A stretch of DNA of 22,593 nt from JAGMXM01 sp964458325 (GCA_964458325.1 CAYWIM010000082.1:1-22593); one strand, 5' to 3'. Positions 1 through 8,285 are shown, counted from the stretch's first letter. Notes: a model not told the origin generated them from the sequence alone. Numbers and translations: made by a program.

Positions 1-14
1 CCGCCTCTCCCCGG

Positions 15-44
15 CCCTCCCCTCCACTGCCGCGGAGGGGAGGG
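15..44. repeat. Perfect 11-bp inverted repeat, strong hairpin
   Basis: CCCTCCCCTCC at 15-25 pairs perfectly with GGAGGGGAGGG at 34-44 around an 8-nt loop. There is no T-run on either side, so a classical intrinsic terminator is not supported. It may be one copy of a dispersed intergenic palindrome. Positions 1-227 otherwise show no gene. Confidence 0.6.
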
Positions 45-198
45 AGAAGACAATGGGCGGCCGGAGTGCAAGTGACCTGCCACGCCATCTGGCAGCGGTC
101 GCCGCGCACACCGTTTGAAAGCGATTGCTGAGCGTGTTGCTTGGCTGTCCGGCGTGCCGCCGCCTCCTCGTCTCTGGCAAGCCTGCCCCGGTTTCACT

Positions 199-222
199 CC
201 CCCCGGGAGGATCGAGGGGGGG
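199..222 (-). terminator. Possible weak hairpin after the glycoside hydrolase gene
   Basis: A C-run at 199-204 can pair with a G-run at 216-222 just past the stop codon of the minus-strand glycoside hydrolase gene. There is no U-tract after the stem, so this is only a candidate transcription end. Confidence 0.25.
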
Positions 223-227
223 AAGGC

Positions 228-1988
228 CTACTTGCGGAGGCGGGCTGCGATATCGACCCGGAAGGGCGGCGGTTCAAGCCGGAGGGCGCCGTTGGAAACG
301 GTGGCCTGGGCGGCGGCCACTTGCCTGCCTTCGATCGTGTCCCACCACTCGACCGACCATCGTCCATTCGCCATGTCGAGCAGGGTTACGGTTGCGTCCT
401 TGAGGGGGTCGGGCTCGGCCTCCATGGCGCCGTTCGGCCAGTCGTGGTCCCGGTCGAGCAACCAGACCAATGCCTCGTCAGTCCCGGCGACGCCGAAAGG
501 AATCGCGGCTCCCTGGGTTTCCTGGAATCGGGCCGGCTTGAAGTCGGTCCCGGCGATGCCGGTGCCCTCGAGAAAAGCCGATAGCGCCGACCAGTGCCGG
601 TAGAGGTTGGCGGAGTGGATGCTCTCCCACCACCAAGTCATGCCCGTGCCTGCGGCTCCTGTGAACGCGCCACTCCAGATTGCCTGGTGCAATGCCCGGA
701 AATGCGGGTCGGAGTCCGGCTTCCAGCCCCGCCAATCGGTTCCATACTCGCTGACGAAGAACGGCTTTCGGTACTTTTGGAGGAAGCGGGCGGTCTTTTC
801 GGCGGTCATCCAGGCCGGATGTTTTTCATTATAGGAATGGTATTGGGCGAAGTCCATTTCGGGCAAGGCGAACAGATCTGGCCTCTCGCTGCCGCCGGTG
901 AAGCTCGAGGAGATGAGGTGGGCGGCGGGGTCGATCGATCGAAGGTGGCGGCCGAGGTCGCAATGCCAGGCGACCACGTCCTCGTGTTTCAGATAGGCAT
1001 ATTCATTGTCGATCTCGTTGAAGAACTCCCAGGCGAGGAGGTTCGGGAAGGCCGACCACCGGGCGACCAAATAGCGGAGGCGCTTCTGGTAGAGCCGTCG
1101 GGCTTCCGGATCGGTGAAGAAATCGTTCTGGGTCTGGCAGGGGCCGCCGTTGGCGGTGTTGTAGGGATGGCGCGGCCAGAAATTGTTGCCGCCCCAGTAG
1201 TCTGGTTTCACCTCGAAGATTCCGTGGTAATCGAGGCAGAGCATGATGAAGATGCCGCGGCGCTCGGCTTCCGCCATGACCCGGTCGAGCCGCCAGGCGT
1301 TATCCAGCCGGTATCGGACCTTGTCCTGGCGGTCCCACTCGATGCCGAAGGCGTGATGCCACATCCAGAGGCGGATGTAGTTGATGCCGCTCTTGCGATA
1401 GGCCTCGAGCCAGTCGTCGTAATCGTATGTGCCCCGGCTGCCGTGCCAGCATGCGCAAAGCCCGTTGAGAAAGAGCGGCGTTCCGTCGTCGAGCCGGAAA
1501 TGCCGGCCCCCGGATTTGTCGACCCGAACCAGGCCGGGGCGTTTGCCGGGAGCAACATCGGCGATGCCATCGGCGCGGGCGACGGCCTGGCCGCCCAGCG
1601 AGGCGATCACGCGAAGCTGATGCCGGCCCGGCTCGGCCGGCAGCCACCGGATCCGCCAGCTTCCTTCATCCGAAGGCGCAAGCACCTCCCGGTTGCCCTC
1701 GAGTTTGCGGGTGAACTCCCGATGCAAATAACCCGGCATCCGGATCTTTTTTCCCGCAGGCGATGTGCACTCGAGATCGAGAGCGATGGCATCGGGATCG
1801 AACGGATTGGCGGCGGGGGGCATCCCATCCACGCGGATCTCGACGCGCTGAAAGACCTCGGGCCGGTCGATATCGAACTGGAGCCTCAGCTTGCCGGCCG
1901 GCTCGCCAGCGGGAGCTTCCAGGCATTGGAAAAGCGGCAGAACCGAGGCCAGCGCGACGCCGCACGAGTGAAAGACAGACGATCGCAT
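228..1988 (-). CDS. Exported DUF5060/GH5-like glycoside hydrolase
   Basis: Probable secreted retaining glycoside hydrolase acting on a plant- or algal-type polysaccharide; the exact substrate is not readable. The frame is open from 2042, but the Met at 1988 begins a good signal peptide (MRSSVFHSCGVALASVLPLF), so I prefer that start; neither start has a clear ribosome binding site. In numbering from 2042, residues about 50-150 match the DUF5060 pattern (NPFDPDAIAL, then GSWRIRWLPAEPG), a beta-sandwich usually placed before a GH5-type barrel. The barrel follows, with the acid/base in WEFFNEID (E343) and the likely nucleophile in FVSEYGTD (E432), a spacing normal for clan GH-A. It reads as complete. 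It is divergent from the sulfatase gene, suggesting a shared regulatory region of roughly 50-100 bp. Assignment to GH5 rather than another clan-A family is inference. Confidence 0.85.
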   Translation of the reverse strand: MRSSVFHSCGVALASVLPLFQCLEAPAGEPAGKLRLQFDIDRPEVFQRVEIRVDGMPPAANPFDPDAIALDLECTSPAGKKIRMPGYLHREFTRKLEGNREVLAPSDEGSWRIRWLPAEPGRHQLRVIASLGGQAVARADGIADVAPGKRPGLVRVDKSGGRHFRLDDGTPLFLNGLCACWHGSRGTYDYDDWLEAYRKSGINYIRLWMWHHAFGIEWDRQDKVRYRLDNAWRLDRVMAEAERRGIFIMLCLDYHGIFEVKPDYWGGNNFWPRHPYNTANGGPCQTQNDFFTDPEARRLYQKRLRYLVARWSAFPNLLAWEFFNEIDNEYAYLKHEDVVAWHCDLGRHLRSIDPAAHLISSSFTGGSERPDLFALPEMDFAQYHSYNEKHPAWMTAEKTARFLQKYRKPFFVSEYGTDWRGWKPDSDPHFRALHQAIWSGAFTGAAGTGMTWWWESIHSANLYRHWSALSAFLEGTGIAGTDFKPARFQETQGAAIPFGVAGTDEALVWLLDRDHDWPNGAMEAEPDPLKDATVTLLDMANGRWSVEWWDTIEGRQVAAAQATVSNGALRLEPPPFRVDIAARLRK

Positions 1989-2088
1989 GCCAACAGGATG
2001 AGCCGCTGCTGATGGGGATGCCAGTGGAAAAGAGCCGAGCATAATGGTTGCGGATCAGCGGCATGTTTTTTAAAAAAAGGCGTAAACG

Positions 2089-3618
2089 ATGAAACTGAAC
2101 ATCACCTCCCTTGTCGTTTTGCTGCTCGCTTTGCCGCTCACCAGCGATGCGGATCACATCGCCGGGAAGCGCCCCAACATCGTTTTCTTCCTCACCGACG
2201 ATCAGGGCTACGGCGACATCTCGGCTCACGGCAATCCGATCCTCAAGACGCCCCACCTCGACCGGTTGCGCTCGGAGAGCGTGCGTTTCGAGGATTTTCA
2301 CGTCAGCCCGACCTGTGCGCCGACGCGAAGCGCCCTGTTCACCGGACGGCACGAGTTCAAGAACGGTGTCACCCACACCATCCTCGAGCGCGAGCGTCTG
2401 GCGCGGGATGCCGTCACGCTGGCCCAGGTCCTCAGCGACACAGGCTACACCACCGGCATCTTCGGCAAGTGGCATCTGGGCGATGAAAAAGAGTATCTCC
2501 CCCGCGCGCGCGGGTTTGACGAGATGTTCATCCACGGCGCGGGCGGCATCGGACAGGTCTATCCCGGCTCGTGCGGCGACGCGCCGGGGAACACCTATTT
2601 TGACCCTGCGATCCTGCACAACGGCACATTCGACAAGACCAAAGGCTATTGCACCGACGTGTTATACCGCCAGGCCACCGAGTGGATGAACGCGCAGCGC
2701 AAGGCCGGAAAACCGTTCTTTGCCTACCTTCCTTCCAACGCGCCGCACGCGCCCTACACCGCCCGCCCGGAAGACGCCGCGCTTTACGAGGGCAAGGTGG
2801 CCACAAGGCAAATCGCGCATTTCTTCGGCATGATTCACAACATTGACAAGAACATCGGCCAGGTGCTGGCGAAACTCAAAGAGTGGGGCATCGAGCCGAA
2901 CACCCTCGTCATCTTCATGAACGACAATGGCACGGCGGCGGGCGACCCGGTGTTCAACGCCGGCATGAGGGGCAAGAAAGGCAGCGCATGGCTCGGCGGC
3001 ACACGCGCATCGTCATTCTGGCGCTGGCCGGGAACGTTGAAACCGGGCGAGACGAAGGCGCTAACGGCGCACATTGATTTCTTCCCAACGCTTGCCGAGA
3101 TCGCCGGGGCGAAGCTTTCCGCCGACGTGAGACGGCAGATCGAAGGGCGCAGCCTCGTGCCGTTGCTGGAGAACCCCGGCGCCACATGGGCGGACCGGTA
3201 TCTCTTTACGCATCAAGGCCGATGGCCGAAGTTTGCCGACCCGAACGATTCCAAGTTCAGGATGGCCGCCGTCCGCAACACCCGATGGGCGTTGGTCAGC
3301 GAGAACGGCGGACGCGAACCGAACTGGCAGTTGTTCGACCTTTCGGTGGACTACGGGCAACGGAACAATGTGGCAGCGCGGCATCCCGAGGTGGTGCGCG
3401 AGTTGAGCGCCGCCTTTGACCCGTGGTGGGCCGAATGCCTCCCGCGGATGGTCAACGAGAAAGTCCTCGGCCCGAAGCTCAACCCATTCGCCGTCTGGTA
3501 TTGGGAGCAGTTTGGCGGCGGCCCGACCGCGGCCGACTACGAGCGCATGGATCCCACCCAACCATGGCCCGCGCCCGGGGCCGAAAAGAAGAAAGCGGGC
3601 AAGACACCAGTGAAATAG
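2089..3618 (+). CDS. Secreted S1-type arylsulfatase
   Basis: Hydrolyses sulfate esters, probably on a polysaccharide, outside the cytoplasm. The 509-residue protein has a signal peptide (MKLNITSLVVLLLALPLTS), then PNIVFFLTDDQGYGD with the metal-binding aspartates D37/D38. The sulfatase signature CAPTRSALFTGR follows, with C76 as the residue converted to formylglycine and R80. GKWHLG (K127, H129) and FMNDNGT complete the active site. The length is normal for the family. AAGG lies 8 bases upstream of the ATG. C76 activation needs a formylglycine-generating enzyme or an anaerobic sulfatase-maturing enzyme; the FGE-fold proteins at 17087 and 19367 are unlikely to supply it because they lack the catalytic cysteines. 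It stands next to a sialidase remnant and a glycoside hydrolase, which suggests use of sulfated or sialylated glycans. Confidence 0.93.
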   Translation: MKLNITSLVVLLLALPLTSDADHIAGKRPNIVFFLTDDQGYGDISAHGNPILKTPHLDRLRSESVRFEDFHVSPTCAPTRSALFTGRHEFKNGVTHTILERERLARDAVTLAQVLSDTGYTTGIFGKWHLGDEKEYLPRARGFDEMFIHGAGGIGQVYPGSCGDAPGNTYFDPAILHNGTFDKTKGYCTDVLYRQATEWMNAQRKAGKPFFAYLPSNAPHAPYTARPEDAALYEGKVATRQIAHFFGMIHNIDKNIGQVLAKLKEWGIEPNTLVIFMNDNGTAAGDPVFNAGMRGKKGSAWLGGTRASSFWRWPGTLKPGETKALTAHIDFFPTLAEIAGAKLSADVRRQIEGRSLVPLLENPGATWADRYLFTHQGRWPKFADPNDSKFRMAAVRNTRWALVSENGGREPNWQLFDLSVDYGQRNNVAARHPEVVRELSAAFDPWWAECLPRMVNEKVLGPKLNPFAVWYWEQFGGGPTAADYERMDPTQPWPAPGAEKKKAGKTPVK

Positions 3619-3626
3619 CCAACAAA

Positions 3627-3791
3627 ACCAACAACCTTGCCGCCGCGCGGCCCGAGATGGTCAGCGACCTGCGCGCCGAGCTGGAGGCGTGGCGCAAGGA
3701 GGTTCGCGCCGAGATGATGCGGCCCAATCCCGATTACGACCCGAATGTCGAGCTTCCGACCAAGAAGAAGAGAACGAAGGGAGTCCAATGA
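3627..3791 (+). pseudogene. C-terminal remnant of a second sulfatase
   Basis: Just after the sulfatase stop codon, in another frame, the sequence reads TNNLAAARPEM, then LRAELEAWRKEV and RPNPDYDPN. This is the usual end of S1 sulfatases (a TNNLA segment, a helix ending AWRKEV, then NPDYDP). Nothing that could encode the other ~450 residues is present. The frame stays open upstream to 3423, but only as an out-of-frame reading of the intact sulfatase gene. Its TGA overlaps the ATG of the sialidase remnant (ATGA at 3788-3791), so the original sulfatase and sialidase genes were probably translationally coupled. It looks like the scar of a deletion that joined two neighbouring sulfatase genes. Confidence 0.75.
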
Positions 3792-4375
3792 ACAAACCAA
3801 GACGTGAACCCCATGTCTGCCGAAGCGCTCTGGCGTTTGCGCTGCTCCTGCTGGCCGCGCTGGCGCTGCCGGCCGCCGAACCGTTCCTCCAGAAAATCCA
3901 TCTGTTCACGGAGGAGACGGACGGCTTCCGCCTCTATCGCATACCGGGAATCGTCGTCACTGCCAGGGGCTCGGTGCTTGCCTATTGCGAGGCGCGCAAG
4001 TTCGCGGTCGCGGATCGGGGCGAAATCGAGATTCACCTGCGGCGCAGCACCGATGGTGGTCGCGCGTGGTCGCCGGCAAAGCAGGTGGCCCATCTCGGCC
4101 CGCGGCTGACGCGCAACCCGCACATGCCGGAGGGGAATAAGGACATGGGCGGTCCAAACGAACAGACCGTCAACAACCCCGTCGCCATTGCCGCGCGCGA
4201 CGGCACGGTTCTCTGCTTTTACGAAAGCGGCGATCCGGATAGCCCGCGCAAGCATGGCCGGCCCTGGGCTTATTCCTTTCTCACCGTGGCTCGTTTCAAT
4301 CTTGCCTGGCTCGCAGGCACGAATCAAACGCCAAACCCAACTCACGACGGGCCGAAAGCCGGCGAGAAACAATAG
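3788..4375 (+). pseudogene. Sialidase (GH33-like) with large in-frame internal deletion
   Basis: The 195-residue product starts like a bacterial exo-sialidase: signal peptide to about residue 30, YRIPGI with the first triad arginine (R51), a likely acid/base aspartate at D76, and one Asp-box (RSTDGGRAW, residues 86-94). At NNPVAIAARDGTV (129-141) it passes straight into LCFYESGD and SFLTVARFNLAWL, which resembles the extreme C-terminus of such enzymes. About 150-200 residues are therefore missing, including the other triad arginines, the remaining Asp-boxes and the tyrosine nucleophile region. The frame is kept, but the product cannot form a six-bladed propeller and should be inactive. AAGGGAG lies 4 bases before the ATG. 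The family is clear from the N-terminal half; the exact junction near residue 141 is inferred. Confidence 0.75.
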
Positions 4376-4469
4376 CCCTCAGGTCTGCTTCACAAGTGCC
4401 GGCCCATTCCCATTGTGCTCCCGTCAACTGTTGCTCGCTTCCTCGGTGCACGTCTCAATCATGTTCGAC

Positions 4470-5102
4470 CTACTGCGCGGGCACACTCGAATAGCGCCGG
4501 CCGTTCGCAACCAGATCCAGCTTGGTGACCAGTGTCCCGCCGCGCGATCCGGTCCAAATCTCGTTGCCAAGCCAGACGCCCAGCACCTGGCTGGAGGGCG
4601 CCAGTCCACGCTTGACCGCGTCTTCCAGGAACGCCTTCAGGTTGAGGCGCGGCGGAGCGCCCTGGAAAGCCTTGCGGCGATACTGGATTTCGCCCGCTCC
4701 CGCCGGCGTGGGGACGTGTCCATAATCGCCGTAGCCGTCGTTCAAGGATTGCACGTCGGAGGCTTGTGGAAATCCCCACGGGCGCTTCGGCCGGCGCGGG
4801 AGTGGCATGCACCATCACGTCGAGTCCGGCGGCGCCAGCCCGCCAGTTCGCCCGATCCTCCCGCTCGAATGACCAGCCATCCGCCAGGCAGCTGTTGAAA
4901 ACTCTCATGGTGTTATTCCAGGGTTTCGGGTCCCGGTGCCAGAAGAGTCCACGGGGCGCATGGAGCCGCTCCGGTCCCAGAGCTTCTTGACGCCCGCATT
5001 CCAGGCCGCATCGCTGAACGGGTTGTCGTCGAAGTCGTAGGTGATGCAGCCGTAGCGCGGCAGCTTGCCCGTGTGGTTACGGATCTTCTGGATCCAGTTC
5101 AT
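4470..5102 (-). pseudogene. Frameshifted gene, possibly carbohydrate-active (GH12-like end)
   Basis: Three overlapping minus-strand frames read like one protein broken twice. From the ATG at 5102: MNWIQKIRNHTGKLPRYG, YDFDDNPFSDAAWNAGVKKLWDR. After a shift near 4940-4990: LFWHRDPKPWNNTMRVFNS, DGWSFERED. After a shift near 4800: FPQASDVQSLNDGYGDYG, LNLKAFLEDAVKRGL, VLGVWLGNEIWTG, ending at 4470. The last part resembles the end of beta-jelly-roll glycosidases such as GH12, where a helix is followed by an inner strand bearing a glutamate and a GN or GNE motif. I cannot name the family with confidence. The protein-like composition across frames suggests a recently broken gene rather than noise. 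Confidence 0.45.
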
Positions 5103-5116
5103 TTTTGCGCAGACCC

Positions 5117-5324
5117 TTAGCCAACCACTGACAGCGCGTTGCGCTCGGCCGACTTGGGTTCCGCGAGGGCTGCAATGCGTTCGTCCAACGTGGCCAGAAT
5201 GCCGCCCCGCCGCATCGCCAGACCGAGCAGGTAGGCATCCGTCACTTGTTGATGCCCCAGCAGCCGGACGCCCGCAAAGGCGACCGCGTCGGCAAGTGGA
5301 AGTACCGAGCAAATAGCCATTCAT
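5117..5324 (-). pseudogene. VapC-like PIN toxin with internal deletion
   Basis: Two pieces of a PIN-domain toxin are visible. The ATG at 5324 overlaps the antitoxin stop (ATGA, 5324-5321) and reads MNGYLLGTST, like the first strand of VapC proteins (usually ..YLLDTNV). It then loses frame. In the frame starting at 5320 the text resumes with LPLADAVAFAGVRLLG, VTDAYLLGLAMRRGG, LATLDERIAAL, a typical VapC C-terminal half with the conserved TDAYL aspartate. About 60-70 residues between the pieces are gone, including the conserved acidic residues of the middle. A full VapC has about 130-140 residues, so the toxin is probably dead. A 67-residue product from 5320 could still be made. Confidence 0.7.
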
Positions 5325-5548
5325 ACGCCCTCGACTTCGATCCGGCGCACGTCTTCCGTGGTCACTTTCGGCGAATCCGCCGGCAGGTGGAACACCACCA
5401 GGCCATCCTTGTCCTGGGCAGGAGTGGAAGCGTTCAGCCCCTTGCGCAACAGGGCCGAGACCGTCTTGCCGAGCGAGACGCCACGCAGCTTTGCCTGTCG
5501 GGCGGCCAGTTCCATTATGTCATCGTCCAGAGTCAGCGTCGTTCTCAC
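5321..5548 (-). CDS. VapB-like ribbon-helix-helix antitoxin
   Basis: A 75-residue protein, MRTTLTLDDDIMELA..., with the short N-terminal strand (RTTLTL) and following helices (MELAARQAKLRG, SLGKTVSALLRKGL) of an RHH DNA-binding antitoxin. The C-terminal tail (LVVFHLPADSPKVTTEDVRRIE) would wrap the partner toxin. It begins with GTG and has no strong Shine-Dalgarno. In intact pairs it neutralises the VapC RNase and represses its own operon. Here its stop overlaps the start of a VapC that has lost its middle, so it is an antitoxin without a working cognate toxin. Confidence 0.8.
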   Translation of the reverse strand: MRTTLTLDDDIMELAARQAKLRGVSLGKTVSALLRKGLNASTPAQDKDGLVVFHLPADSPKVTTEDVRRIEVEGV

Positions 5549-5683
5549 GGTAGTGATGTGCCTTCGTTATATTTTGATGTCAATTCACGTGGAAGACACC
5601 ATTTTCTATTAAGAGCACCATCTACACTCGTTCCATGCCTCCCCCCAAGCACTTCATGGGGTTGGCTCCCCGGCGGGGACTTC

Positions 5684-5944
5684 TCAAAGAAAGGGGTTCA
5701 CGACTTTCACGCCGCCGTAGTCTTGGCCGTGGCAGAGGTCTTCGGTGATCAGTTCGGAAGCGCCGGAGGCGCGTGCGGCGGCCAAAATCAAGGAGTCCCA
5801 CAAGGAAATCTTCCAGCGGGCCTGTTCCCCCAGCGCCGCCTCCAGAAGTCCCAGGGTATTGTCCACGACCGGCCATTCGGCGAAATCGCGCACGATGCGG
5901 GTGGCCTCAGCTTGGGGAGTGCCCCTCTTGACCAGGACGGATAA
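5684..5944 (-). pseudogene. Second VapC-like PIN toxin, 5' end lost at the transposon
   Basis: The frame reads LVKRGTPQAEATRIVRDF, EWPVVDNT, LLEAALGEQARWKISLWDSL and ends in SELITEDLCHGQDYGG and VKVVNPF. This matches the C-terminal two thirds of a VapC, with the conserved acidic sites in SLWDSL and TEDL. The first ~45 residues, including the first catalytic aspartate, are missing. The open frame runs to 5968, but its first codons (MPLSRTDP) are the inverted end of the adjacent element. No VapB or VapC start lies beyond the element at 6967, where an unrelated aminotransferase gene ends, so insertion was accompanied by deletion or rearrangement. Confidence 0.8.
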
Positions 5945-5967
5945 GGGGTCAGTTCTTGATAATGGCA
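5945..5967 (-). repeat. Left inverted end of the RAYT element
   Basis: Reverse complement starts TGCCATTATCAAGAAC and ends TGACCCC. It mirrors 6944-6966 with three mismatches. Confidence 0.75.
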
Positions 5968-5969
5968 TA

Positions 5970-6911
5970 TTACTCTTTTCCGGTCGTTCGGCGGCGAAGA
6001 TACAGAAGGTGATGCAGGTGTCCCGGCGATCCCATTCGCAGCCGATTCGCGATCCATTCTACGGTCATTGTCGTCTCCGCCCGCAACCGCGCCGCGATCG
6101 CCACCTTCCCTGCGTCCCCCTTGGACCGTTGTCCCAGTCCATCCTCGGTCCAACCCCGCCGTTTCAACTCCTGGGCCACGATTTCCTCCGCGCGCGTTTG
6201 CATCGTCTCCTGCCGCTCCGGTCCGTAGTGCTCGGCTCCCAGCCGATCCTTCATCTGCTCCAACAAATCCTCCCGGAACGCCTCCCCTCCCCAACACCAC
6301 TCCCGCCGTAATTTCGCATAATCCACCCCCGCTTCAGCCGCCCGGCGTTCCTCCAGCGCCCTTTCCAATTGACGCCGCCCGGTGGCGTTATCCTTGGCAA
6401 TGCAATATTCCCCCAGCAGCCGGTCCACCCGCAGCCATGGCCAGCGTCGCCCGGGAGGCCTGAGATATTCGGGCCAACTGCTCCACCGATATTCCCGCAA
6501 CGCCTGTCGGGGCGTCAACAATCGGGCCCGCGCCGGATTGAAATGCACATAATCGCACACCGTCTTCAAGTATCCGTTGCCGCTGCCATCGACAATCAAG
6601 GCTTTGTAACGCCCGCCAAACAAATGCCCGCACAACTTGTGACGGCGGTTGAACCGCCCCGTGTAGGTCCCGAGGAGCCATTTCATCCCAACCACCAGAT
6701 TCGCCTCAGGCGTTTCCACCACGAGATGAAAGTGATTGGGCATCAGACAAACGGCATGCACCTGCCATCCGGTCTTGGCGCAGGCATCGCCCAGCGTGCA
6801 CAGGAACCGGCGCCGATCCTCGTCGTCCCGAAATATCGGCTCCTGCCGATCTCCGCGATTCATCACGTGATACACCGCTCCCGCATACTCCACTCGAAGC
6901 TTCCGCGCCAT
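5970..6911 (-). CDS. REP-associated tyrosine transposase (Y1, IS200-like fold)
   Basis: Single-strand DNA transposase of the HUH class. I start it at the Met at 6911 (MARKLRVEYAGAVYHVMNRG), the standard N-terminus of this family; an ATG three codons upstream is less typical. The HUH metal site is MPNHFHLVVET (H60, H62). A helix with the candidate nucleophile tyrosines follows in GYLKTVCDYVHFNPARA (Y114, Y121). The ~313-residue length includes a C-terminal extension with an HTH-like segment (IAARLRAETTMTVEWIANRL) seen in long members that also carry a DnaA/HTH-like tail. The gene looks intact and fills the element between inverted ends. Confidence 0.9.
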   Translation of the reverse strand: MARKLRVEYAGAVYHVMNRGDRQEPIFRDDEDRRRFLCTLGDACAKTGWQVHAVCLMPNHFHLVVETPEANLVVGMKWLLGTYTGRFNRRHKLCGHLFGGRYKALIVDGSGNGYLKTVCDYVHFNPARARLLTPRQALREYRWSSWPEYLRPPGRRWPWLRVDRLLGEYCIAKDNATGRRQLERALEERRAAEAGVDYAKLRREWCWGGEAFREDLLEQMKDRLGAEHYGPERQETMQTRAEEIVAQELKRRGWTEDGLGQRSKGDAGKVAIAARLRAETTMTVEWIANRLRMGSPGHLHHLLYLRRRTTGKE

Positions 6912-6943
6912 AAAGCCCATTCTGCTCAGCGCCCACCCACTTA

Positions 6944-6966
6944 TGTCAATATCAAGAACCGACCCC
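6944..6966 (+). repeat. Right inverted end of the RAYT element
   Basis: Begins TGTCAATATCAAGAAC and ends CGACCCC; mirror partner of 5945-5967. Confidence 0.75.
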
Positions 6967-6980
6967 GTGCGGGGGGCGGG

Positions 6981-8285
6981 CTATGCCGGCCGCGGCGGCT
7001 CCGGCGGCGGCGCGATCCGCATCATCGCGGCCATCGAAGCCAGCGAGCCGCGATGGGCATAGACCTTCTCGAACGCACGGGCGATGTCTTCGAGGTCAGA
7101 CGGGCTGCCGAGCAGGAGATGCTGATCGAGCCATGCGCCTTGTTCCGAACAGATCCTCTCGCAGTTCGGGCAATGGGTCTTGCGGTAATCCAGGCGGGCG
7201 GACGCACCGGGCAGATAGGGTCCGAACGCCTTGTTGAGAAAGAGCGGCTGTCGGTAGAGCGGCAAAGCGTAGCCGGCCGAAACCGGGATCCCTTCGGCCT
7301 CGAGCGCCTGGAGGACGGCGCGGCGCGGGGCTCCGAAGACCTCCGCGTCCAGCCGAAACAGGAACAGGTGATAGCTGTGCCGTGTGCATCGCGGGTCCCG
7401 GCGCTGCGGATAGACCCCCGGGATTCGGGCCAGCCGCGATGCCAGCCACTGCCCGTTCCGGTCCCGCGTCGCAGCCTGTTCTGGCAACCGGTCGAGCTGC
7501 GCGTTGAGCACCGCCCCCTGGAATTCTCCGAGGCGATAGTTGCCGGACATCGCATGGTGTTCGTACCACAGGCCGCCGGAGATGCGGCCGCAGTTGTGGA
7601 TCGAGCGGCACGCCTCCGCCAGCGCGTCGTCCGAGGTGCAGACGATCCCGCCTTCGCCGCAGGTGAGGTTCTTGCTCGATTGGAACGAGAAGGAGCTCAG
7701 ATGCGCGAGCGAGCCCGCGGGGCGGCCGGCGTAAGACGCCCCGTGCGCATGGGCCGCGTCCTCGATGACCACCAGATGGCGCCGGCGCGCGATGGCCATG
7801 AGCCGGTCCATGTCGGCCGGCTGGCCGCCCATGTGGACCGGAATGATGGCGCGGGTGCGCGGCGTGACGGCTTGCTCGGCCGCGTCGGGATCGAGGTTGA
7901 AGGTCTCCAGATCGATGTCCGCGAACACGGGGACGGCGTTGGCCTCGACGACGGCCGATGCGGTGGCGAGGAACGTGTAGGGCGGGACGATCACCTCCGA
8001 CTCGGCGGGGATCCCCGATGCCATCAGCGCGATCCGAAGCGACACGGTGCCGTTGACAACCCCGATCCCGTGCTTGCAGCCGTGCATGGCCGCAAACCGC
8101 TGCTCGAACTCGGCGACTTCCCCGCCGTCGAGCTTGCCCCATTTGCCGCTGCGCAAGGCGCGCAAGAGCCGATCCTCCTCGGGCGCGCCGAAGACGGGCC
8201 ATCCGGCGAACGGTTTTTCGCGGACCTTCCGGCCGCCGAAGATCGCCAACGAAGAATGGGATGTTGTTGTCATATGGATTGACAT
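6981..8285 (-). CDS. DegT/DnrJ/EryC1/StrS-type PLP aminotransferase
   Basis: Fold-type-I PLP enzyme of the sugar-aminotransferase family, which transfers an amino group to a keto-sugar or works as a related dehydratase or oxidoreductase partner. It has 434 residues (430 from the alternative Met at 8273). Visible motifs: VPPYTFLATASAV; the cofactor-ring aspartate in EDAAHAHG (D176); and FSFQSSKNLTCGEGG with Schiff-base lysine K205. The C-terminal region has CPNCERIC, a small cysteine cluster that could bind a metal or be incidental. There is no signal peptide, so it is cytoplasmic. No sugar-nucleotide biosynthesis genes are adjacent, so the substrate is unknown. A related but exported paralogue lies at 9124. 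Confidence 0.92.
   Translation of the reverse strand: MSIHMTTTSHSSLAIFGGRKVREKPFAGWPVFGAPEEDRLLRALRSGKWGKLDGGEVAEFEQRFAAMHGCKHGIGVVNGTVSLRIALMASGIPAESEVIVPPYTFLATASAVVEANAVPVFADIDLETFNLDPDAAEQAVTPRTRAIIPVHMGGQPADMDRLMAIARRRHLVVIEDAAHAHGASYAGRPAGSLAHLSSFSFQSSKNLTCGEGGIVCTSDDALAEACRSIHNCGRISGGLWYEHHAMSGNYRLGEFQGAVLNAQLDRLPEQAATRDRNGQWLASRLARIPGVYPQRRDPRCTRHSYHLFLFRLDAEVFGAPRRAVLQALEAEGIPVSAGYALPLYRQPLFLNKAFGPYLPGASARLDYRKTHCPNCERICSEQGAWLDQHLLLGSPSDLEDIARAFEKVYAHRGSLASMAAMMRIAPPPEPPRPA

Larger units (their letters stand above)
5945..6966. mobile_element. RAYT/Y1 transposase element with 23-bp inverted ends
   Basis: The transposase gene is bracketed by imperfect inverted repeats of 23 bp, 20 of 23 matching, both containing ATCAAGAAC and ending outward in GACCCC (5945-5967 and 6944-6966). 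The left end sits 2 bp past the transposase stop and abuts a broken VapC gene; the right end lies 14 bp from the end of an aminotransferase gene. No target duplication is obvious, as expected for Y1 enzymes. Whether this moves as a unit or is a transposase with two REP-like palindrome halves cannot be told from one copy. Confidence 0.7.

Noticed and set aside
594..2012. Plus-strand open frame of 472 codons
   Set aside because: It lies opposite the glycoside hydrolase with conserved catalytic motifs. The translation is low-complexity and without recognisable domains; it is a GC-rich antisense shadow.
4188..4898. Plus-strand open frame of 236 codons after the sialidase remnant
   Set aside because: It is out of frame with the sialidase part and antisense to the broken minus-strand gene; no domain is recognisable.
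6369..8282. Plus-strand open frame of 637 codons
   Set aside because: Runs antisense through two well-recognised genes (RAYT and aminotransferase) and the element end, so it cannot be a conserved protein.
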